Source: an uncultured Geobacteraceae bacterium (GTDB lineage: Bacteria; Desulfobacterota; Desulfuromonadia; Geobacterales; Pseudopelobacteraceae). From it: 64,000 bases of DNA. Shown piece by piece: positions 28,504 through 36,685 of the stretch (position 1 is the first letter of the stretch; the number at the start of each line of letters is the position of its first letter). The DNA lies in NCBI GenBank assembly GCA_903901875.1, contig CAIUSO010000010.1, forward strand, positions 18,813 to 82,812. Direction: 5' to 3'. The translations under genes were made by a program, and so were the position numbers. A model generated the notes under the pieces. It searched no databases. It was not told the DNA's origin and worked only from the letters and a program-made list of their open reading frames with translations.

Positions 28504-29196
28504 ATGATTCTTGACTGGAATACTATAGATACAGTTCTGCTGGATATGGACGGCACTATACTTGATCGCCATTTCGATGATCATTTCTGGTTGGAGCATG
28601 TGCCAAAACGATGGTCAGAACGTAATCATACCACACTTGAACAGGCAAAAAAACAGCTCTACGGCCTGTTTCGCAGCCAGGAAAATACCTTGAACTGGAC
28701 CGATCTTGATTACTGGTCCGATCGCCTCAAGTTGGACATTCCCCTCCTGAAAAGAGAGATCGAACATCTGATTGCCGTACATCCCCATGTCATCGAGTTT
28801 CTTCTCTTCCTGAAGCATTCCGGCAAAGCGATCTGGTTAGTCACCAATGCCCATTCAAAAACACTCGATCTCAAGATGAAAAACACCCGAATAGGACATT
28901 ATTTTAACGGAACAATCTGCGCCCATCGCGTGGGAGTTCCAAAAGAGGATGACCGTTTTTGGAGCAAGCTGCAAAAGTTTATTCCGTATGATCCAAGCCG
29001 CACCCTTTTGGGGGAGGATAGCGAGACAAACCTGAAAACGGCTGAAAACTATGGGATCCGGTACCTCATGTATATCAGTCGTTACAGCTCAAAAATAGAG
29101 CCCCGCAACTCGGAACGTTTTTCAACCATAGAATACTTTAACGCCCTTATTCCGGAAAAGGGACAGAGCCAGATTCGGCTGCCGTCATGCACTTAA
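28504..29196 (+). CDS. yrfG: HAD-family nucleotidase, YrfG-like (GMP/IMP 5'-nucleotidase)
   Basis: A 230-residue HAD phosphatase very similar in layout to E. coli YrfG. Motif I is LLDMDGT, and the cap carries FWLEHVP and TLNWTDLDYWS, both shared with YrfG. Motif II is the threonine of LVTNAH, with the motif III lysine near GVPKEDDRFW. Motif IV reads GEDSET where YrfG has DDSE, leaving one acidic pair (ED). E. coli YrfG dephosphorylates GMP and IMP. The track begins at 28384, upstream of the divergent gapN-like start; the ATG at 28504 after AAAGGGGG is preferred. Confidence 0.85.
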   Translation: MILDWNTIDTVLLDMDGTILDRHFDDHFWLEHVPKRWSERNHTTLEQAKKQLYGLFRSQENTLNWTDLDYWSDRLKLDIPLLKREIEHLIAVHPHVIEFLLFLKHSGKAIWLVTNAHSKTLDLKMKNTRIGHYFNGTICAHRVGVPKEDDRFWSKLQKFIPYDPSRTLLGEDSETNLKTAENYGIRYLMYISRYSSKIEPRNSERFSTIEYFNALIPEKGQSQIRLPSCT

Positions 29197-29225
29197 TATT
29201 GACTATTATTGTCCAGATATTATTC

Positions 29226-29567
29226 TCAGGCCCGTTTTAAAATGGTGCGCAGTTTTTCCAGTTTTGAGGCCCCCTCTTCAATGAGACGAATCAGGTCTTT
29301 CCGTGCGCTCCCGGCAACATCCCTGCCGGTTTCCAGCAGGTCTTCCGTCTTTTCACCGATACTATCAACCAGATTGGTAACATTTTTTGCCAGGTCATCT
29401 ACCATATCATCGGCCTGGCTTTGTATTTTTCGAGAACGACGGAGAATATCCGTGCGCGTTTTTGCACCCGACTGGGGTGCAAACAGCAGAGCGAGGCCGG
29501 TTCCGATAACCGCTCCGGCAAAAACCAGTAATGCTGCACCTGCAATTTTTTGAGTTTTCTCTTCCAT
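29226..29567 (-). CDS. YtxH-domain small membrane-anchored protein
   Basis: A 113-residue protein with one N-terminal membrane segment ending in GLALLFAPQSGAKTR, the hallmark of the YtxH/GvpP-like family, followed by a long amphipathic helix that may form coiled coil. Such proteins are envelope-stress or general-stress associated in other bacteria, but their action is unknown. A GGAGGTCATT site precedes the ATG. It is monocistronic, convergent with the yrfG-like gene. Confidence 0.85.
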   Translation of the reverse strand: MEEKTQKIAGAALLVFAGAVIGTGLALLFAPQSGAKTRTDILRRSRKIQSQADDMVDDLAKNVTNLVDSIGEKTEDLLETGRDVAGSARKDLIRLIEEGASKLEKLRTILKRA

Positions 29568-29654
29568 AATGACCTCCGAAATAATTATTTATACCGCCAT
29601 AGTACCGCAATCAATTCATAAGACAAGTACTTATCGTTTCATTTACTTACCACT

Positions 29655-29683
29655 TTATCATTTAAGCACCAGTATGCTATAGT
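29655..29683 (+). promoter_or_regulatory. candidate sigma-70 promoter for the YpdA-like gene
   Basis: TTATCA and TATAGT are spaced by 17 bases, about 40 bases upstream of the ATG. Good spacing and a near-consensus -10. Confidence 0.45.
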
Positions 29684-29721
29684 AATCAGTCAATAAATTA
29701 CAGATCCAAAGGACTCAACCC

Positions 29722-30828
29722 ATGAATAAGAAAACCTATGACGTTTTGATAATCGGCGGGGGGCCAGCGGGACTCTCTACAGCCTATCTCTGCCATAAGC
29801 ACGCTCTTTCCTACCTGGTGCTCGAATCAGGCAAAGCAATATTTCAGGGAATAGCCAATAGTTATCCCGCAGGAAAAATGGTGTACCCGTCAAAACCGAA
29901 GGATGCTGCGGATCCGTTTATGGTTGATGAACTGCGTCCACCTGACAAACCGGTAACGGTGGAGAGCTATCTCCAGTACGTGCAGCATTTTGTCCAGCAT
30001 GAAAACCTGGCCATTCAGACTGAGGTCGATTTTGAGGACATTAAAGATGAGCGCGATAGTCTAACGGTTGTCACCTCAAAAGGTAATTTTAAGGGAAGAA
30101 AAGTAGTTCTCTCGTTCGGAAGTAATATTCCACGGGAGCTTTCCGTGTATGGCGATGCCAAAATGGTGGCAAAAAATGTTGATGATGCTGCCAAATACGT
30201 GGGTATCAAGACGCTGGTTATCGGCGGTGGAAATACTGCGGCCGACGTTATCATCAACATTCTCAAGGCAAAGCGGGAGGCAAAAGATACCAATTCGGTT
30301 TACTGGGCACATATGGCGGAAACCTTTGACGTTAATAAGGAAACCGCCCAACGTCTTGGTGAAGAGATACTGCTGGGGGGAAATATCCGTCTTCTTCCCG
30401 GTGCCACACCCCGTATTGGCGAAGTTGATGATGAAGGGGTTGATCGCCTGGTTATTCGTATCAACGAATTCAAACAGTCCGATGGAATCGACCTTTACCA
30501 TGCCATGAGTTTTCCCATGCAGAACGTTATTGCCTGCATAGGTTCCCAGGGACCCATTCCGATTTTTGATAAGCTCAGTATCCAGAGCATTGCCTGTGCA
30601 GCCGGTGTCTGTAAAATCGCCAAAGATGGTGAGCGGCTGGTCTTACTCACGTCCGAATATGAATCCACCAGAAAGGGAGTCTATGTCATTGGAGGAGCAA
30701 TTTCTCCCTCCTATATGAAGATAAATGAAGGTTCCATTGCCGAAGAGCGGCATCCGAACCTGATTTATACTGCAATAAATGATGCCTATTATGTAGTGCA
30801 GGCTATCAAAACCAAGCTGGGTAAATAG
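29722..30828 (+). CDS. YpdA-like FAD/NAD(P)-dependent oxidoreductase
   Basis: A 368-residue two-dinucleotide-fold flavoprotein: the FAD motif IIGGGPAGLSTA at the N-terminus and the NADPH motif VIGGGNTAADVI near residue 168. It resembles the thioredoxin-reductase-like YpdA (putative bacillithiol disulfide reductase) group. No CxxC redox pair is present, so it is not a thioredoxin reductase. Physiological substrate unknown. It appears monocistronic with its own promoter and an AAGGAC ribosome site. Confidence 0.8.
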   Translation: MNKKTYDVLIIGGGPAGLSTAYLCHKHALSYLVLESGKAIFQGIANSYPAGKMVYPSKPKDAADPFMVDELRPPDKPVTVESYLQYVQHFVQHENLAIQTEVDFEDIKDERDSLTVVTSKGNFKGRKVVLSFGSNIPRELSVYGDAKMVAKNVDDAAKYVGIKTLVIGGGNTAADVIINILKAKREAKDTNSVYWAHMAETFDVNKETAQRLGEEILLGGNIRLLPGATPRIGEVDDEGVDRLVIRINEFKQSDGIDLYHAMSFPMQNVIACIGSQGPIPIFDKLSIQSIACAAGVCKIAKDGERLVLLTSEYESTRKGVYVIGGAISPSYMKINEGSIAEERHPNLIYTAINDAYYVVQAIKTKLGK

Positions 30829-30909
30829 AGAAATCATACCCATACCTTGATTTTCTGCCCAGTTGTCACTACATTACACTGAGCTGATATGATCACTCTC
30901 GGCAGTACA

Positions 30910-30921
30910 CTTGTTAACAAG
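30910..30921. repeat. 12-bp perfect palindrome before the Tim44-like gene
   Basis: CTTGTTAACAAG overlaps the AAGGAG ribosome site of the following gene. It could be an operator or a chance palindrome. Confidence 0.3.
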
Positions 30922-30933
30922 GAGTTATAGAAC

Positions 30934-31923
30934 ATGAATACACACGTACAAAAACTTTTTCCCCTGCTGTTGGTGGCTCTGTTCCTTTCAGTTACCCTGA
31001 TTGATACCGATGCCCATGCACGGGCCGGCGGCGGAAGCCGCTCATTGGGTAGCAGGGGGAGCCGCAGCTATTCGCGTCCTGCCTCACCCATTACCCAGCC
31101 ACCTCCGTCCCGACCCCAGCAATTTATTCCCCCTCCCCCACCAATCTATCAACCTCAGCCTGCCGCAGGTGGTTTCTTCAGAAGCATGGCAGGTGGAATT
31201 GCCGGTGGTCTACTCGGAGGCATGCTCTTCAGAAGTATGGGGTTTGGTGGCATGGGGGGTGGCATGGGGTATGGCGGTGGTGGTGTTGGTGGTGTTGGTG
31301 GTGGCGGGATCGGACTGTTTGAAATCCTGCTTCTTGCTGGAATTGCCTATCTCATTTATCGTTTTATAAAGAAGAGCAGGGAAAACAGTTCTGACAATGT
31401 TTATAATCAGAATAGTTACCAGGGAGGTTCCGTGTCACCAATTTCCCCGGCGTATCAGGCACAGCCCGTTGATACAAATGACGTTGAAACCGGTTTGGCC
31501 CATATCCGTCAGTATGATGCCTCTTTTGACGAAAACCGCTATAATGACCTGATTATGGATAACTTTTTCAAAATTCAAGGTGCCTGGATGAACAGGAATC
31601 TTGCATCGGTACATGACATACTCACCGATGAAATGAAACGGGTCTTCCAGACCGACATTGACAGATTACTTCGTGACAGACAGATAAACCGTCTGGAAAA
31701 TATTGCCGTTCGCAAGGTTGAAATTGTGGAGGCCTGGCAGGAGTCGGGGCAGGACTTTATTACATCTCTGATTTACGCAAATTTGCTTGATTTCACAACC
31801 GACGAAGGGGGTACGGTACTTTCCGGCAGCAAGACCGACCCGGTCAAGTTTGAAGAATTCTGGACCTTTACCAGAGCGGTTGGCGGCAATGGCTGGAAAT
31901 TAACAGCTATTGATCAGAAATAG
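30934..31923 (+). CDS. secreted Tim44-like domain protein
   Basis: A 329-residue protein: a signal peptide (about 1-28), an Arg/Ser- and Pro-rich stretch, a glycine-rich hydrophobic region with one or two membrane segments (about 75-150), then a C-terminal Tim44-like domain (about 180-325). Bacterial Tim44-like proteins share the fold of the mitochondrial import factor's membrane-binding domain, but their role is not established. It is monocistronic with an AAGGAG site and ends at a strong bidirectional terminator. Confidence 0.8.
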   Translation: MNTHVQKLFPLLLVALFLSVTLIDTDAHARAGGGSRSLGSRGSRSYSRPASPITQPPPSRPQQFIPPPPPIYQPQPAAGGFFRSMAGGIAGGLLGGMLFRSMGFGGMGGGMGYGGGGVGGVGGGGIGLFEILLLAGIAYLIYRFIKKSRENSSDNVYNQNSYQGGSVSPISPAYQAQPVDTNDVETGLAHIRQYDASFDENRYNDLIMDNFFKIQGAWMNRNLASVHDILTDEMKRVFQTDIDRLLRDRQINRLENIAVRKVEIVEAWQESGQDFITSLIYANLLDFTTDEGGTVLSGSKTDPVKFEEFWTFTRAVGGNGWKLTAIDQK

Positions 31924-31937
31924 CTCCCCGCTGCATT

Positions 31938-31973
31938 ACGTCCCCTGTTCCCACGCAAAGGAACAGGGGACGT
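31938..31973. terminator. bidirectional terminator between Tim44-like and PilZ genes
   Basis: ACGTCCCCTGTTCC and GGAACAGGGGACGT form a perfect 14-bp stem with an 8-base loop between convergent genes, followed by TTCCTTCC on the plus strand. Confidence 0.8.
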
Positions 31974-31991
31974 TCCTTCCCTGGTATGTGA

Positions 31992-33083
31992 CTACCGTTT
32001 CTGATAATTTCTTAGTGCATCCTCAAATGAACGTTCTATCTCACCTTTCTGTTGGTTATTGCCATAAAACCAGACACAAACTCCCACGAGAAATAGTAAC
32101 ATCAGCATAGCAACAACTTTTTTTAGAAATGAGCCGCTGTTCTTGCTCTGGACGTCATCCGATGATACTCCACTCAACTCGTCTTCTTCCCGATTACCCC
32201 TGAATAGATAACTGGCCCGCATCTGTCGAATTCTTTTCAGCTGAATTGCCGAGATGTATTCTACCACAGCGTCCCGGTCCCGTTCATCAATATGGACAAA
32301 CTGCACTCCAGTATTGAAATACTCGGTATCATAGCCGGCAGCATAGTTGCGGCTGGCAAAGACAACGCGTCCAATTACTTCGATCAGCCGCTGAGGAATC
32401 GGGACCAATAGTTCCAGCAGAATATACTCACCGAGAGCAAAGCCCTGATGGGTCAAAATCCGGAGTCCACCACCACTAATATTGGCTGCCAAGGGAATTA
32501 TAGTCTCCCAATCGTTGGCAAGGTCACAATCAGTGCCACTTCCTGGTGAAGAGCAAGCCGCTGTACCGTCTTCCCGGCCCTCAAGCGGTTCCTGCGGTAA
32601 GTGAGAAACGGAGGAAAGCAGTTCTCCATTCCACCTGATAGCCTCTCTATCAAGCTCACGCCGCTGACGCTCAAGAGTACGCGCTTTCCATTCCTTCTGC
32701 AGTTGGTCAATATTCTGGGTTGCGGTAATGAAATATTTGATCGGGAGAAAAGCATCGACCCGGTAAAATTCACGAAGTTCATCGGAAACAATCTCACCGA
32801 TCAGCCGAAGCAGCAGACGATGGGCAGAACCATCGGAAACCACAATCGCTCGACAACAGAAATTACTATTATCCACTTCACCACGCAGTTCAAGAATCTG
32901 GCCATAATCCAGGGTGACACCAGCGGGAAGCACATCTCGGGAGAGTTGTAGTGCTACCAGATCCTCATCAACTTTATTGATGATGGCCCAATCATGGAAC
33001 ACTTCAGCATTTGCAAGTGGAATCCCGACACCAACTTTTTTCCCCGGTGGAAAATAGTGTCCATAGAGTTGAATGTCACCCAT
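31992..33083 (-). CDS. PilZ-domain c-di-GMP-binding protein with C-terminal membrane anchor
   Basis: A 363-residue protein with a YcgR-N-like domain (about 1-110) followed by PilZ. The c-di-GMP motifs are REFYR (RxxxR) and NISGGG (NxSxxG), both intact. Between them is an unusually long, charged insertion of about 85 residues. After PilZ (to about 290) a single hydrophobic helix (VVAMLMLLFLVGVCVWFY, about 322-340) anchors the C-terminus, leaving a short tail. It would bind c-di-GMP and act at the membrane, perhaps on motility or pili. It is the last gene of the rsmD-coaD-DUF1858 run. Confidence 0.85.
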   Translation of the reverse strand: MGDIQLYGHYFPPGKKVGVGIPLANAEVFHDWAIINKVDEDLVALQLSRDVLPAGVTLDYGQILELRGEVDNSNFCCRAIVVSDGSAHRLLLRLIGEIVSDELREFYRVDAFLPIKYFITATQNIDQLQKEWKARTLERQRRELDREAIRWNGELLSSVSHLPQEPLEGREDGTAACSSPGSGTDCDLANDWETIIPLAANISGGGLRILTHQGFALGEYILLELLVPIPQRLIEVIGRVVFASRNYAAGYDTEYFNTGVQFVHIDERDRDAVVEYISAIQLKRIRQMRASYLFRGNREEDELSGVSSDDVQSKNSGSFLKKVVAMLMLLFLVGVCVWFYGNNQQKGEIERSFEDALRNYQKR

Positions 33084-33115
33084 ATCTGAGTTCCCCCTTC
33101 CGAGCGGAAAATAAA

Positions 33116-33310
33116 TCAGTTTTTGATGGCACTATTCAATGAGGTAAGTAGCTGTTCGAGTGCAACATTATGAACACCGGCACCGTGACCTACCGTTTCA
33201 ATGTCGGCAATCTGGCATTCATAACAGTCGAGATTAAACTCCCTGAACACGTGAAGCGTTTCAGGATGGAGAGAGATAATATCCGAAATAATCATATCTT
33301 TGGTAATCAT
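33116..33310 (-). CDS. DUF1858-domain protein
   Basis: A 64-residue protein matching DUF1858: ITKDMIISDIISLHPET, then F-N-L-D-C-Y-E-C, with the paired cysteines characteristic of the hybrid-cluster-associated disulfide domain. Probably a redox or metal-site protein; function unknown. GAGGTG precedes the ATG. It lies 41 bases after coaD in the same direction. Confidence 0.85.
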   Translation of the reverse strand: MITKDMIISDIISLHPETLHVFREFNLDCYECQIADIETVGHGAGVHNVALEQLLTSLNSAIKN

Positions 33311-33351
33311 GATGCACCTCGGCTCAACAATGTGGTGAAAGTAAACTGAAA

Positions 33352-33834
33352 TTATAAACCATATTTTCTTCGCAATGCATTTTTTACTTCCGGAGGAACA
33401 AACTTGTCAATATCGCCATTCAGTGAACAAACCTCTTTCACTATGGACGAAGAGAGGTAACCGTACTGTAATGAAGTCATCATGAAGAGAGTCTCAATTT
33501 CCCGGCCGATACTGCTGTTCATCTGGGCAATCTGAAATTCATATTCAAAGTCTGAAATGGCCCGAAGCCCCCTGATAATAACGTGGGCACCTCGTGAAGA
33601 AACATAATCAATCAACAGGCCGCTGAACGTATCAACGGTAACGCGCTCTTCTGTTTTTACCACATCCTGAATGAGTTCAACACGTTCATCGGTGGAAAAG
33701 AGGGCATTTTTCTGTGAATTCCGGGCAACGGCAACAACGATCTCATCAAAAATGGTTAATCCTCGCCTGATTATATCAAGGTGACCGTACGTTATAGGAT
33801 CAAATGAACCGGGATAAACAGCAACTTTCTTCAT
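33352..33834 (-). CDS. coaD: phosphopantetheine adenylyltransferase
   Basis: Catalyses the penultimate step of coenzyme A synthesis. It is 160 residues, with YPGSFDPITYGHLD (TxGH nucleotidyl-transferase motif) at the N-terminus and YGYLSSSIVKEV near the C-terminus. The start overlaps the rsmD stop by one base (TAATG); rsmD-coaD adjacency is very common in bacteria. Confidence 0.96.
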   Translation of the reverse strand: MKKVAVYPGSFDPITYGHLDIIRRGLTIFDEIVVAVARNSQKNALFSTDERVELIQDVVKTEERVTVDTFSGLLIDYVSSRGAHVIIRGLRAISDFEYEFQIAQMNSSIGREIETLFMMTSLQYGYLSSSIVKEVCSLNGDIDKFVPPEVKNALRRKYGL

Positions 33835-34394
33835 TAAACCTCCATTATAAACAACTCAAGGGCCGTATCCCCATAGCTGCGACGGTCAAAACGACGCAAC
33901 GTTCCGTATGCATCTGCTAACCGACTCCTGGCAGAGCATTCGGCTACAAAAATTGCACCGGTCACAAGCAACCCTGAACCTTCAATAAAACCTGGAACCG
34001 TATCATACAGCAAAGAGTCATAGGGAGGGTCAAAAAAAACTAAATTAAAGTGCTTTGCTTGCCGAACCAGCAGCGGTAATGCGACGGAAACGTCCATCAT
34101 AAGAACAGTTGACTCATCGTTGAAAGCGGCATCGGAAATATTCTTGTCGAGAATTTTCCGCGAAGTACCATCCTTTTCAATAAAACAGCAGGAAGCTGCG
34201 CCACGACTTAATGATTCAATGCCCAGCCCTCCGGTACCCGCACAGATATCAAGCACCTCACTTCCAGACAAATCGAGGCAATTTGACAAAATGTTAAAAA
34301 GTGACTCCTTTACTCGATCCGATGTCGGCCTGGTTGTCAACCCAGTTGGTACGGATAATTTTTTACCTCGTCGACTCCCGGAAATGACACGCAT
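33834..34394 (-). CDS. rsmD: 16S rRNA (guanine966-N2)-methyltransferase
   Basis: A 186-residue Rossmann methyltransferase with RVISGSRRGKKL at the start, the SAM site LDICAGTGGLGIESLSRGA and the catalytic FFDPPYDS motif typical of RsmD. It methylates G966 of 16S rRNA. Its stop overlaps the coaD start. Confidence 0.94.
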   Translation of the reverse strand: MRVISGSRRGKKLSVPTGLTTRPTSDRVKESLFNILSNCLDLSGSEVLDICAGTGGLGIESLSRGAASCCFIEKDGTSRKILDKNISDAAFNDESTVLMMDVSVALPLLVRQAKHFNLVFFDPPYDSLLYDTVPGFIEGSGLLVTGAIFVAECSARSRLADAYGTLRRFDRRSYGDTALELFIMEV

Positions 34395-34502
34395 TGCAAA
34401 TACTCCGTACTCTGGACTGTCTGGAAGCTAACGTAATTAGCCGAATTGGTCAAGCATGAAGAACATGTGGAGGTTACGGAACGATATCAACACAGAATTT
34501 AC

Positions 34503-34531
34503 ATGACCTTACAATAATTTAATGCTATAGT
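34503..34531 (+). promoter_or_regulatory. candidate promoter giving a leaderless mRNA
   Basis: ATGACC and TATAGT are spaced by 17 bases. The expected +1 falls on the GTG start codon at 34538, which has no ribosome site. Confidence 0.35.
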
Positions 34532-34537
34532 TTTCGT

Positions 34538-36685
34538 GTGGATACAACAACAAATGACATACCAGACATCTTACTGGACAGCAAATCACTTTCGTCGCTG
34601 ATTATTGACCTCAATATTGCGCGTCGTAACAGTCTTGCCTACCCAAAAGGTCACCCCCTGATTGCAACGTCCCTGACAAAAGTGATGGAGGAGTATGAGT
34701 GCCTTCTGGGACAAAATGATGAAATAATCCTCGGAGTTACCGGTGAAGCGCTGATGATCAACGGCGTGATAATGGATAAGTCAAACCTGGTCTATCGGGA
34801 CTTTTCCCGTACTCTTTTTGAGCATGAAATTGGTGTTCTCATTTTTCACCATGGACTAACAATCCGAGAATTAACTAATTTTACCATTATTCTTGGTCTT
34901 AAACGGGAGCAGATACAGCAGTATGGAGGTATTGAACGGGTATGGGAAAAAGCAGCAATTGGAGCAATAGCAATCAGGCCACTCCGATACGATCTTTTCC
35001 AGTCCCCTGTTGAGAACCTGCCAGACGACACAACAACCGGTGATAACCTCTGGGAAAAGTTTGCCCGGGAACTTTCCCGCAATTCTTTCGAAGCAATGAC
35101 GTACGAAGGGGGCGTGTTCGAATCTCAGCGTACGTCACAGCAACTGAATCGTCATTTCTCCACCGGTCGTTTTTCCCGTTCTGATATTCAGGAGCTTATT
35201 TCCGAACTTTTCATACCAACCGGAATAGACCCTGCTGCCATACGTTTTTCAGATATCCATTTTCAACAGCTTGGTGCCCTCATCAGCAATCTTTCCCCGC
35301 TACTGCGTAGACAATTTTTGGAGGACTGCCTTGATGCATGCGGCCATCTCCAACAGAATGCTGCAGAACGTATCATCTTTAATCTAACGGATGCAGCTGT
35401 CAGTTCAATTGTCAGGGACATAGACAGCCAGAAACTTACCCCGTCACCCAGTATTCATGCACTTTTTACACAACGTGCAAAAACCATCGATAGTAAATAT
35501 TTATTGGAAGTTGACGATGAGTTTACTTCGCAGATACACATTATTATGGGAGAAAAGAGTCTTGAGCAGTTTTCTCCCGACGTATATCAGCTCCTTCACC
35601 GGCAGACTCTTGAAACGCTCCTCGATGTTCAACCATCGAAAGACACACATTCCGAGTTGCTTCCTTTTACAGAAAGCCAGGCAATTGACGTCAGCGTACG
35701 TCATATATTACTCAATCTGGTGCAGGAAGGAATTGAATCCGCTGATGAGCGAGAACTCCTTTTTCAGACTCTTAGCGATACCTTTACGTTTGCTCTCCAG
35801 ACCGGCGACTATCTTCAACTTCATTCTCTCATTGACCAACTTTTATCTGATTCAATTCCACCTGAACTGAAGACGCGCCTTCGGGCAGAATACGGACGTC
35901 GAGAATACCTGGATGAGATACTTGATGGCCTTTCCATCTGGGGTAAAGCACGCTATGACGATATCCGGTCCTTGATACTCAAATTGGGTGATTTGTTTGT
36001 CGATGCGGTTCTTGATCGCCTTGCCTCAGAAGACAGTATGTCGCTGCGTCGATTTTATATTGATTGTCTTGTTGAAATGGGTCCCATTGCCGTTAATCCT
36101 GTGGTTAACCGACTTTCCGATACCCGTTGGTATTTTCTCCGCAACCTTCTGATCATCCTCACTGCCCTGAATGATTCTTCGGTTGTGCCACTGATACGGC
36201 CATTGATGAAGCATGAAAACATCAAACTCCGTCATGATACCCTTAAGACATTGGTTCATTTCCATGACACACAAGCTGAAAAAATGGTTTTGGGGTATCT
36301 GGGGAGCCAGAATAGTGAATTACAAATGACTGCAATTAATCTGTCGGAGCAGTGCATTGCTCCCTCCATAGCGGAAAAACTTGTTGAATTGTTGATGCAG
36401 GGTGGTTATTCACAAAGTGAATGTGAGCGAAAAAGTGCCATTGTTCATTCCTTGGGAGAGATCGGCAATGTTGATGTACTCCCTCACCTGTTTAAAATTC
36501 TCACCTCCCGGAGTCTGATCAATTCACGTAATTTATCAAAGATTAAAGAAGATATCGTCAGAACTTTTACCAAATATCACTCATGTACTGTCGTACCCGA
36601 ACTAGAACGTATTGCCGCCGGTTCCGGTAATCTTGCCCGTGTGGCAACTGAATCATTGAATATGCTTGTCGGTAAATATCCATGA
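34538..36685 (+). CDS. HEAT-repeat protein with a domain shared with the next gene
   Basis: A 715-residue soluble protein. Residues of about 15-150 form a domain with AYPKGHPLI and a later L-x-V-x-G-x-A-L-M-I-N-G stretch that recurs in the following HD-GYP protein. The middle is helical and unassigned. From about residue 470 there are HEAT-like repeats (FVDAVLDRLASED, PLIRPLMKHENIKLRHDTL). It probably scaffolds protein contacts; no enzyme motif is seen. The start is GTG without a ribosome site. Its stop overlaps the next start by 4 bases, so the pair likely works together. Confidence 0.72.
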   Translation: MDTTTNDIPDILLDSKSLSSLIIDLNIARRNSLAYPKGHPLIATSLTKVMEEYECLLGQNDEIILGVTGEALMINGVIMDKSNLVYRDFSRTLFEHEIGVLIFHHGLTIRELTNFTIILGLKREQIQQYGGIERVWEKAAIGAIAIRPLRYDLFQSPVENLPDDTTTGDNLWEKFARELSRNSFEAMTYEGGVFESQRTSQQLNRHFSTGRFSRSDIQELISELFIPTGIDPAAIRFSDIHFQQLGALISNLSPLLRRQFLEDCLDACGHLQQNAAERIIFNLTDAAVSSIVRDIDSQKLTPSPSIHALFTQRAKTIDSKYLLEVDDEFTSQIHIIMGEKSLEQFSPDVYQLLHRQTLETLLDVQPSKDTHSELLPFTESQAIDVSVRHILLNLVQEGIESADERELLFQTLSDTFTFALQTGDYLQLHSLIDQLLSDSIPPELKTRLRAEYGRREYLDEILDGLSIWGKARYDDIRSLILKLGDLFVDAVLDRLASEDSMSLRRFYIDCLVEMGPIAVNPVVNRLSDTRWYFLRNLLIILTALNDSSVVPLIRPLMKHENIKLRHDTLKTLVHFHDTQAEKMVLGYLGSQNSELQMTAINLSEQCIAPSIAEKLVELLMQGGYSQSECERKSAIVHSLGEIGNVDVLPHLFKILTSRSLINSRNLSKIKEDIVRTFTKYHSCTVVPELERIAAGSGNLARVATESLNMLVGKYP

